This document shows positions 18,596 to 25,605 of a stretch of DNA of 64,000 nt, piece by piece. Each line of letters opens with the position of its first letter. The stretch's first letter is position 1. This DNA is from JBIOWF01 sp044868295 (GTDB lineage Bacteria > Actinomycetota > Actinomycetes > Streptosporangiales > Streptosporangiaceae). The DNA lies in the NCBI GenBank assembly GCA_044868295.1, contig JBIOWF010000089.1, positions 8,689-72,688 on the forward strand, read 5' to 3'. Position numbers and translations under genes: made by a program. The notes beneath the pieces are model-generated. The model saw nothing but the letters and a program-made list of their open reading frames with translations. It was not told where the DNA came from and did no database searches.

Positions 18596-20514
18596 AGCGA
18601 ATCACCCCTAGTGCCGCCACCCGGGCCGTCGCGCCCCGTTACATCACCCGAACCAGTGCCGCCACCCAAGGCAGTGCCACCCCGACCATCACGTTCCGTG
18701 GCACCGCCCGAACCAGCGCCACCCCGACCATCACGTTCCGTGGCGCCAGCCGAGTCAGTGTCATCTGGGCCGGTGGGGCCATCGGGGCGGGCGAGTGGGA
18801 GTTCTTTCTTCCGGTCCTGTACGGCTTTCGCGGCTTCACGCAGGGCGGTGGACGTCGTCTCCCCGGGGCCGAGGCCGTCGAGCAGGGAGGTGAACCTGGC
18901 CTGTTCCTCGTCCATGAGCTCGCGGACTCGAAGGCGGAGATCTTCCCTGGCCTTCTGGGTCAACGTCCGGACGGCCTGGTCGCCGAAGATGGCCTCCAGA
19001 AGCTTCTGGCTCAGGACGCTCGTCCCCCCGGCGATGCCCACCTCGATGCCCGTCAGGCCACCTGTGGAGGCGAAGACGGCAAGCATGAGCAGCAGGCCGA
19101 GCCCGTTGACCCCGAGCGACGCGGCCCGCGCCGTCGTTCGCTTGTCGGCCCCTTCGGACCGCACCAGGTCGAGCACGTATCCCTGCCAGGCCCGCACCGC
19201 CGTACCGGCCCGGGATGGCAGGTCGGGTGACGCCCGGCCGAGGCGTCCCGCGGTCGCCACACCCGCACGTTCCAGCACGTCACGGCCTGATGGCAGGGAG
19301 AGCCATGCTTCGACGGCCCGTTCGGCGGACCCGTCGGCGGCGGAGCGGATCAGGGACTCGACGCCGCTCTCCAGCGCCGCCCGCAACTCCTTGTCCGGAG
19401 CCGGGCGGCCGGTGAAGAAGGCGGTGACGCGATCGCGGATCCAGCCGACGCGTGACTCCAGCGACCGCATCAGGTCGCCGGTGCCGATGAAGTCCTGCCA
19501 GCGGGCCAGCACCTCACCGCGGAGCAACGAGCCGTCCCGCATTCCTTCATCGAAGGCGGACGCCCCCGAGTCGTAGGCCTTCTCGACGATTGCCCGCAAT
19601 TCGGCGATCCCGGCCCGCTGCCGGTCCGCCGCGTCCGCCAGCGCGGGCACTCGCGTGGTGAGGCTGTCCAGCGCCCCGGACAGGGTCTTGCGCACCACGT
19701 CCGCCCTGGCCTCGGCGTCGGCGGAGAGCCCGGCCAGCCAGCTCGCGATCGGCTGTACGGCTCTCGCGGGCAGCCTCGCGGTCTCCGACGGCAGTGCCAG
19801 TTCGGGAACGGCGAACAGCGGCGTCCCGGCCAGGCCATGTTCTTTGAGAAGCCGGGACAGGTCAGCGCCGACAGGCGCGAGAGCCTCCTGCGGCACCCGC
19901 TGGAGGACGATCGCGAGAGCCGTACTCCGCTCGCGTGCGATGCGCAGGAAGCTCCACGGGACCTCGTCCGCGTACCGGGACGCGGTTGTGACGAACAGCC
20001 AGAGATCAGCGGCGGCCAGGAGTTGTGCGGCGAGTTCACGGTTGGCGGTGACGACCGAGTCGATGTCGGGCGCGTCCAGCAGTGCCAGGCCGACCGGCAG
20101 TGACGCCGCCGTCACCACGCGGAGCGTTCCCGGCTCCCCGGTGCCTGGGCCGGTAACCCGGGGCAGGCCGGGAAGCACGCTCGTGGAGGTGAACCAGGCC
20201 GCGTCGGCCGGGTTCGCGGCCAGGGTCGGGGCGAGCGTGGTCGGCCGGAGCACGCCCGGTTCGGCGACGTTCATCCCGGCGAGGGAGTTGACCAGGGTGG
20301 ACTTACCCGCGCCGGTCGAGCCGCCGACGACGGTCAACAGCGGGGCGTCGATGGCGGCCAGCCGGGGCAGCAGGTAGTCGTCGAGCTGGCCGGCCAGCTC
20401 CTTCAGGGCACGGCGATCAGCCGCGACGTCCCCGATCGCGAGTGGGAACAGGTCGTGATCGAGCTGGCGTCGCAGGGATTGCAGGGCCGCCAAGAGCCCA
20501 CCACTCCCCGCCAT
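18592..20514 (-). CDS. Dynamin-like GTPase, first of a coupled pair
   Basis: 640 residues. P-loop GGSTGAGKST at ~64-73, a switch/G3 region LLDAPDIDS near 168, and a long helical part with a hydrophobic hairpin near 465-500 (GLGLLLMLAVFASTGGLTGIEVGIAGG), typical of bacterial dynamin-like proteins. The C-terminal ~65 residues are a low-complexity repeat of a 14-residue unit containing GATERDGRGG; the DNA shows a 42-bp repeat at 18676 and 18718. The gene is followed with a 4-bp overlap by a second GTPase. Bacterial dynamins often act in such pairs. No membrane substrate can be named. Confidence 0.88.
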   Translation of the reverse strand: MAGSGGLLAALQSLRRQLDHDLFPLAIGDVAADRRALKELAGQLDDYLLPRLAAIDAPLLTVVGGSTGAGKSTLVNSLAGMNVAEPGVLRPTTLAPTLAANPADAAWFTSTSVLPGLPRVTGPGTGEPGTLRVVTAASLPVGLALLDAPDIDSVVTANRELAAQLLAAADLWLFVTTASRYADEVPWSFLRIARERSTALAIVLQRVPQEALAPVGADLSRLLKEHGLAGTPLFAVPELALPSETARLPARAVQPIASWLAGLSADAEARADVVRKTLSGALDSLTTRVPALADAADRQRAGIAELRAIVEKAYDSGASAFDEGMRDGSLLRGEVLARWQDFIGTGDLMRSLESRVGWIRDRVTAFFTGRPAPDKELRAALESGVESLIRSAADGSAERAVEAWLSLPSGRDVLERAGVATAGRLGRASPDLPSRAGTAVRAWQGYVLDLVRSEGADKRTTARAASLGVNGLGLLLMLAVFASTGGLTGIEVGIAGGTSVLSQKLLEAIFGDQAVRTLTQKAREDLRLRVRELMDEEQARFTSLLDGLGPGETTSTALREAAKAVQDRKKELPLARPDGPTGPDDTDSAGATERDGRGGAGSGGATERDGRGGTALGGGTGSGDVTGRDGPGGGTRGDSL

Positions 20515-20978
20515 ACACCCGATCTTCCCTCACGAAGCCGGCCCCAACGTCATCGGCCTCGAACTTTTCTCCCGGGAACGCGGCGACTGCCTCAGGGACG
20601 TGTAGACGCCCGCCCCTCAGCACTACAGAAGATGGATTTGCCCATGAGCAATTCAGGACAAATTCGGTGATCGAAAATACCTCTGTAGTAAAAGGGGGCG
20701 GGCGACGCCCCGCGCCACAGATCTCTTCGAGCGCGATATCTGCAGGGGAAGATCGGTTCAAGAGCGAAGCGGTAGGGCTACACGCGGACGACGACTACGG
20801 CACGGGGAGGCGGACTGCTCCGTGGGTGGGGCGTTCTCAGCGACACCGCAGGCCCGGACCAGCAAGGCGGCGGCGACGGTGAAGAGGCCGGCGCCGACCG
20901 TCAGGCAGCGTTCGAAGAGCGAGTGAGCGCGGTAGGCGCGGCGGGAGACGCCGCACCTACCGCACACACCGATCGGTG
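20515..20978. other. Intergenic region, no gene seen
   Basis: About 460 bp between the GTPase start (leftward) and the end of the secreted repeat gene. It holds the GTPase promoter. I see a spaced inverted repeat ACTACAGA near 20620 with TCTGTAGT near 20682, flanking an AT-richer patch, and nothing that looks coding. Confidence 0.5.
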
Positions 20979-21581
20979 TCAGTCACGCACGAGGAGCCAC
21001 GTGCCGGCAGTCCCACAGCCCTGCGAAGAGAAATTGGTGATGTGGTAGCCGGGCGGAATAGGGGAACCGCCGCAGGTGCGCATGCCACTCTGAGCGGTGT
21101 ACTGGAGCCAACTGCCGACTCCGCTGCATCCGCTGGAGCTGAAGTTGACAGTCACGTAGCCGGGCGGGATAGGGGAACCGCCGCAGGTCCACAAGCCGTC
21201 ACGGGCGGTGTACTGGAGCCAACTGCCGACTCCGTCGCATCCGCTGGAGCTGAAGTTGACAGTCACGTAGCCGGGCGGGATGGGGGAACCGCCGCAGGTC
21301 CACTGGCCATCGGCGGCCGGCACCTGGAGCCACGCGCCCGCCCCGTTACACATGGAAGTGCTGTGATTGATGAGGACGTATCCCTCCGGAATCGCCTCAC
21401 CGGCGCAGGACCATCCGCCGGCCCGGGCCTGCGACTCGGTGGCCGAGGCGGGCGCTGACGTGCTGCCGAGGACAAAGGTCGTGGAGAGCGCGAGCGCGCC
21501 CACGCCCGTGGCGATCTTACTGGCCACGGCCGCCAGCTTTGACAACTTCCGTCCAAGACGTCCACGTGTTTCTTTACGCAA
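20979..21581 (-). CDS. Secreted protein of four WTCGGSPIPPGY repeats
   Basis: 200 residues from a TTG at 21581 with AAAGGAG 6 nt upstream; an ATG at 21617 is possible but has no ribosome-binding site. A signal peptide ends near APASA. The mature part is four units of ~36 residues. Each begins with W/R-(S/T)-C-(A/G)-G-x-x-IPxGY and has a second Cys in a motif like NFSSSGCxGxGSWLQ, so a disulfide per unit is likely. Units 2 and 3 are almost identical in DNA, a sign of recent duplication. I do not recognise a named family. A one-unit relative lies at 31285-31434. A small carbohydrate- or surface-binding domain is one guess. Confidence 0.85.
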   Translation of the reverse strand: MRKETRGRLGRKLSKLAAVASKIATGVGALALSTTFVLGSTSAPASATESQARAGGWSCAGEAIPEGYVLINHSTSMCNGAGAWLQVPAADGQWTCGGSPIPPGYVTVNFSSSGCDGVGSWLQYTARDGLWTCGGSPIPPGYVTVNFSSSGCSGVGSWLQYTAQSGMRTCGGSPIPPGYHITNFSSQGCGTAGTWLLVRD

Positions 21582-21800
21582 AACAATCTCCTTTCCGAAG
21601 AAATGGGCATGGCTCATCCGGGGTGCAAGTTGTCAAACCCCGTGTGATGCGGCTCTGGCAGGTCAAGCCGTGAAAGACGATGACACCGGCCAACAAGCCA
21701 AGCCGCGCGAGCCATTCGAGATAAGGACGAAGTAAATGCCCTTGACCGAAGACGTTACAAGGAGATCGTTATGATTTTGACAGAATGCTGGTGATTATTT

Positions 21801-21816
21801 GGTGACAAAGATCACA
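21801..21816. promoter_or_regulatory. CRP-like palindrome upstream of the four-repeat secreted gene
   Basis: GGTGACAAAGATCACA fits the CRP/FNR-type site pattern TGTGA-N6-TCACA. It lies 220 bp upstream of the TTG start. The same core, GTGACAAAGATCAC, occurs at 31174-31187 before the related small gene. Control by a CRP-like regulator is inferred. Confidence 0.5.
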
Positions 21817-21891
21817 CCGGCTCGGCCGCATCCTGAAGACGACCGGAGTTCCGCCGTCAAGGCCGGCGTGGAGGCGAGTGGTTGTTTCAGC

Positions 21892-22581
21892 TCACCGGCG
21901 CGGCGCCCGGAGAACGTAGCCAACACCGCGGAGCGTGTGGATGAGCTTCGAGTCCGTCATGTCGATCTTGCGCCGCAGGTAGGAGACATAGCTCTCCACC
22001 ACGTTGTGATCACCGCCGAAGTCGTAGTGCCACACGTGGTCGAGGATCTGCGCCTTCGACAGAACACGGCCTTGGTTGACCATGAAATAGTGCAGCAGCT
22101 TGAACTCGGTCGGCGAGAGGCGCACGTGCTTGCCCTGCCGCCACACCTGGCGAGTCTCCTCGTCCATTTCCAGGTCGGCGACCCGCAGGCGGGCGAGGGC
22201 GCCGCCGTCGCCGCGGGTCCGGCGGAGCACGGCCCGGATCCTGGCCAGCATCTCCTCCAGGCTGAACGGCTTGGTCACGTAGTCGTCGCCCAGAGCCAAC
22301 CCCGTGACCTTGTCTTCGGTCGTGCCCCTCGCGGTCAGGAACACGACGGGGATCCGGCGCCCCGACGCGCGGACCCGGCTGCTGACGGTGAAGCCGTCCA
22401 TGTCGGGCAGCATGACGTCGAGCACCATCAGGTCGGGCCGCACCCGTTCCGCGACCCGTACGGCCTCGCGCCCGTCCGAGGCGGTCAGCACCTCGAACCC
22501 GGCGAACCGGAGGCTCACCGAGAGCAGGTCCCTGATGTTCGGCTCGTCGTCCACGATGAGCAGGCGCGCTTCCGCACTCAC
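21892..22581 (-). CDS. OmpR-family response regulator (second copy)
   Basis: 229 residues from GTG 22581 (GGGAGA 7 nt upstream); a longer frame to 22680 adds an unlikely 33-residue tail. Receiver domain: acidic pair in IVDDEP, phospho-acceptor Asp in LMVLDVMLPDMDGF, Lys in DYVTKPFS. The C-terminal winged helix is OmpR/PhoB type (LSPTEFKLLHYFMVN... LRRKID... LIHTLRGVGYVLR). It is closely similar to the regulator at 24165-24872 but has lost one Gly codon just before DDYV (LALGDDYV against LTLGGDDYV). It lies 174 bp after the kinase gene and has no kinase of its own here. Confidence 0.93.
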   Translation of the reverse strand: MSAEARLLIVDDEPNIRDLLSVSLRFAGFEVLTASDGREAVRVAERVRPDLMVLDVMLPDMDGFTVSSRVRASGRRIPVVFLTARGTTEDKVTGLALGDDYVTKPFSLEEMLARIRAVLRRTRGDGGALARLRVADLEMDEETRQVWRQGKHVRLSPTEFKLLHYFMVNQGRVLSKAQILDHVWHYDFGGDHNVVESYVSYLRRKIDMTDSKLIHTLRGVGYVLRAPRR

Positions 22582-22702
22582 GAGTCCGTCTCCCGTCGAC
22601 TGGTCACTACCGAGCTGGTCGCTACCGTCATCACCGGGCTTGCCATTGCGCCTGGTTCGCGGCTTCACGAACCTCCACACTGCCCGGCGCTGCTTGGGTC
22701 AA

Positions 22703-22748
22703 CCTCAGATATTCCTGAGGATTTGCTGATAACTCGGACGAGACCGAG
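22703..22748. terminator. Two short hairpins between the kinase and second response regulator
   Basis: CCTCAG-ATATTC-CTGAGG (22703-22720) and CTCGG-ACGAGA-CCGAG (22733-22748) both fold. Read leftward they follow the kinase stop. A TTGACC box lies just beyond, so the second regulator may have its own promoter. There is no long U-tract, so a terminator role is tentative. Confidence 0.35.
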
Positions 22749-22754
22749 CGGCTC

Positions 22755-24161
22755 TCAATCCGGCGTGGCGTCAGGCGCGAGTGGAAGGACCATCCGGAAG
22801 GCTGCACCGGCCCCTGGGGCCGTCTCCAGGCTCACGGTTCCGCCGTGGGCGTGCACCAGGGACGCCACGATGGCCAGCCCGAGGCCGCTTCCCCCGGCCT
22901 GCCGGGTTCTGGAGGGCTCCGCGCGGTAAAAGCGTTCGAAGACCCGCTCGGCCTGCTCATCGGTGAGCCCGGGGCCCTTGTCCGCGACCTCGACGAAGGC
23001 CGTCGCGCCGAGCGCCCCGACGCGTACGGTGATCGGGGTGCTCGCAGGGGTGTGGGTCACCGCGTTGCTGATCAGGTTGCCGACGACCTGGCGGAGCCGC
23101 ACCTCGTCGCCCGAGACGATCAACGCGACGTCGCCGTCCATCACGAGGGGCACGTCCCTGTCCGGGCAGAGGATCCGCGCGTCGTACACGGCGTCACCGG
23201 CGATGGCCAGCAGGTCCACCGGCCGTGCCTGAAGGGGACGCTGCTGGTCGAGCCGGGCGAGCAGCAGCAGATCGTCGACGAGCAGCCCCATGCGGGCGGC
23301 CTCGCTCTCGATCCGGTGCATCAGCCGGGTCACGTCGGCGCTCGGTGCCTGCCGGTGGAACTCGGCGAACCCCCTGATCGAGGTGAGAGGCGTGCGGAGC
23401 TCATGCGAGGCGTCGGCGACGAATCGGCGCATCCTGGCCTCGGATTCGCGGGCGGCGGCCTCCGACGCGGCCTGCGCCTGGAACGCGGTCTCGATCTGGG
23501 ACAGCATGCTGTTGAGCGATCGGGCCAGCCGCCCGACCTCGGTGCGGGGATCGTGATCGGGCACTCGGCTGCTCAGGTGGCCTTCCGCGATGGCCACGGC
23601 GGTCCGCTCGATTTCAACCAGGGGCCGCAGGCTGCGCCGTACGACGACGATTCCGATGCCCGCGAGCACGGCCATCACCGCTCCGCTACCGAGCAGCTCG
23701 ATCAGTGCGAGACGGTTGGTGATCTCCGTGACGGTCCCCATGTGGATGGCGACGACCGCGCTCCCCATGCCCTCGACCGAGACGACCCGCGCCCGCCACT
23801 CCTCGTCACCCGACACCGACTCCACGGTCACGGGGGTCTCCGAGGCGCCGGCACGCGGGCCGGGCTGGTCCTCGACGACCATCCCCGACTGGACGAAGAG
23901 CGTCTTCCCATCTGTGCCGCGGATCTCCACGCGACCTTCAGGAGGCACCCGGAGCCTGCCGAATCCCTCCAGCCCGTCCGGCAGCCGCTGGGTGACTTCG
24001 TAGGTCATGACGCGGAGTTGGCGGTCGACCCGGTCGACGAGGTAGCCGCGGAGCAGCGAGACGCTGCCGATGCCGATGACCGCCAGAGCCACCGTGAGCA
24101 AGGCGAGAGTGGCGGTGATCAGCTTGATCCGCAGCGGCATGCGCCCCGACAAGCGGCCCAC
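22755..24161 (-). CDS. Membrane sensor histidine kinase
   Basis: 468 residues. Two membrane segments (about 12-34 and 155-177) enclose an extracytoplasmic sensor. A HAMP domain follows (RRSLRPLVEIERTAVAIAEGHL), then the H-box ASHELRTPL, an N-box (LISNAVTHT), and ATP-binding boxes DKGPGL and GGSGLGLAI. It starts 3 bp after the stop of the upstream response regulator, so the two form a typical coupled pair. The signal is unknown. Confidence 0.95.
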   Translation of the reverse strand: MGRLSGRMPLRIKLITATLALLTVALAVIGIGSVSLLRGYLVDRVDRQLRVMTYEVTQRLPDGLEGFGRLRVPPEGRVEIRGTDGKTLFVQSGMVVEDQPGPRAGASETPVTVESVSGDEEWRARVVSVEGMGSAVVAIHMGTVTEITNRLALIELLGSGAVMAVLAGIGIVVVRRSLRPLVEIERTAVAIAEGHLSSRVPDHDPRTEVGRLARSLNSMLSQIETAFQAQAASEAAARESEARMRRFVADASHELRTPLTSIRGFAEFHRQAPSADVTRLMHRIESEAARMGLLVDDLLLLARLDQQRPLQARPVDLLAIAGDAVYDARILCPDRDVPLVMDGDVALIVSGDEVRLRQVVGNLISNAVTHTPASTPITVRVGALGATAFVEVADKGPGLTDEQAERVFERFYRAEPSRTRQAGGSGLGLAIVASLVHAHGGTVSLETAPGAGAAFRMVLPLAPDATPD

Positions 24162-24164
24162 GAC

Positions 24165-24872
24165 CTAAGCGCTGGCGGGTGGTGTCCGCATGACGTATCC
24201 GACGCCGCGGAGGGTGTGGATGAGCCGCGGGTTGGCGTTGTCCAGCTTGCGGCGGAGTACGGACACGTAGGACTCGACGATCCCGGCGTCACCGCGGAAG
24301 TCGTAGTCCCACACGTGGTCCAGGATCTGGGCCTTGGAGAGCACACGACCGGCGTTGGCCATGAAATAGCGCAACAGCTTGAACTCCGTCGGTGACAACG
24401 GCACAGCGCAGCCGTCGCGCCAGACCTCGTGGGACTCCTCGTCCAGCTCGATGTCGGCGAAGGTGAGTCGTGGCGCGGCCGCCAGTGGGTCGCCGGCCGT
24501 ACGACGGAGCACCGCGCGGATCCGGGCGATCACCTCTTCGAGGCTGAACGGCTTGGTCACGTAGTCGTCGCCGCCCAGGGTGAGGCCGCGGATCTTGTCC
24601 TCGGTGGCGTCGCGCGCGGTGAGGAACACGACAGGGGTGTACGTGCCGTTGCCGCGGAGCCTGCGGACGATGTCGAAGCCGTCCATGTCGGGCAGCATGA
24701 CGTCGAGCACGATGAGGTCGGGGCGCTGGCGCTGGGCCGCCGAGACGGCCTCGCTTCCGCTTGAGGCGACGCTGACTTCGAACCCAGCGAACCGCAGGCT
24801 GGCCGCCAGCAGTTCGAGGATGTTGGGCTCGTCCTCGACGATGAGCAACCGGGCTTCAGGGGATTCAGTCAC
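24165..24872 (-). CDS. OmpR-family response regulator (partner of the kinase)
   Basis: 235 residues. Receiver: IVEDEPN acidic residues, phospho-acceptor in LIVLDVMLPDMDGF, LTLGGDDYVTKPFS. OmpR/PhoB winged helix at the C-terminus (LSPTEFKLLRYFMAN... VLRRKLDNANPRLIHTLRGVGYVMR). It is the first gene of the set and overlaps or abuts the kinase, so it is the cognate partner. The regulon cannot be told from the sequence. Confidence 0.95.
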   Translation of the reverse strand: MTESPEARLLIVEDEPNILELLAASLRFAGFEVSVASSGSEAVSAAQRQRPDLIVLDVMLPDMDGFDIVRRLRGNGTYTPVVFLTARDATEDKIRGLTLGGDDYVTKPFSLEEVIARIRAVLRRTAGDPLAAAPRLTFADIELDEESHEVWRDGCAVPLSPTEFKLLRYFMANAGRVLSKAQILDHVWDYDFRGDAGIVESYVSVLRRKLDNANPRLIHTLRGVGYVMRTPPASA

Positions 24873-24996
24873 GATGACAATGCTGACGGTCGATTCTTAA
24901 GGTCTGGTGAAGACGACCTCTGGGCGTGCAGCAGTCTATGAGGTTCGCATTAAAGGAACTGTTAGGGCGATAATATTCACTCGAACTGCTGTTCGG

Positions 24997-25002
24997 TACT
25001 AT
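24997..25002 (+). promoter_or_regulatory. -10 box of a probable leaderless promoter
   Basis: TACTAT ends 7 bases before the GTG at 25010. That spacing would start transcription at the start codon. No strong -35 is visible. Confidence 0.45.
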
Positions 25003-25009
25003 CGTTGGT

Positions 25010-25372
25010 GTGTATGTGCCTCCTGGATGGCCGGCCGAAGTGCTTCCGCCGGGCAATCCGGACTGGGAGATCTCGGCGACGGCATGGCTGCTCGACGCCG
25101 TGCCGCCGGACTACCGCGCCTACGGCGTGCTGCGGCGGCATCCGATCGCGCTGGCTCGGATGGCCCGTCACCACGTGCGGGCGGCCGTCGAAGCGGCCCG
25201 GTCCGGATATCGGGAGGCCGCCGTCGACTTCAAGGAACACCTTCCACCCCATGTGATCGAGGCCGTGCTGGAGGTCTACCGCCGCGAAGGACCACGCCTC
25301 GTGCGCCTGGCCGACTCCATCGACCTCGTCGAGCGAGCCCTTCGCGGCGAGCAGTTCGTCGCCCGCCTCTGA
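25010..25372 (+). CDS. Conserved hypothetical protein
   Basis: 120 residues from GTG 25010 (VYVPPGWPAEVLPPG), probably leaderless. It is soluble, mostly helical, with no signal or cysteine motif. It begins with a Pro-rich lead (PPGWPAEVLPPGNPDWE) and contains YGVLRRHPIALARMARHHV. Similar small proteins are, as far as I recall, common in actinomycetes, but I cannot assign a function. It is transcribed away from the two-component set. Confidence 0.75.
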   Translation: MYVPPGWPAEVLPPGNPDWEISATAWLLDAVPPDYRAYGVLRRHPIALARMARHHVRAAVEAARSGYREAAVDFKEHLPPHVIEAVLEVYRREGPRLVRLADSIDLVERALRGEQFVARL

Positions 25373-25556
25373 TCCACCGGGATCCCCCGATGGATTCACC
25401 ATGCCCATCTCCCGAAGCCGGTTCTCCAAGGGCATCGGGCCTGGTTACGATACGTGCTAGGGCGTCACTTGCCGGGCGCGTCGAGAGCGACGCGACGGAC
25501 CGCTGCGCGGTGTCGACGGCCGACATCTACATCTGGGGCTGAGCCCCACTCCGGCT

Positions 25557-25602
25557 CCAGCGCCCGTGCCGTTCCCCGCCAGGAGGCACGGGCGCTGGTT
25601 CG
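25557..25602 (+). terminator. Strong hairpin terminator
   Basis: A perfect 14-bp stem, CCAGCGCCCGTGCC (25557-25570) with GGCACGGGCGCTGG (25585-25598), has a 14-nt loop and is followed by TTCGTTTT. It lies between the rightward small gene and the end of the leftward membrane gene and can serve both. A TACGAT box at 25446-25451 upstream could also start a short orphan transcript ending here. Confidence 0.75.
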
Positions 25603-25605
25603 TTT

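Noticed and set aside
17486..19576. Very long open frame on the plus strand across the two GTPase genes
   Set aside because: It is antisense to two genes with clear GTPase motifs; its residues have no family character and it follows the GC-rich third-position bias of the real strand.
25430..25542. Small ribosomal peptide ending ADIYIWG
   Set aside because: The frame has no ATG, TTG or early GTG start and no ribosome-binding site; only the upstream TACGAT box is promoter-like.
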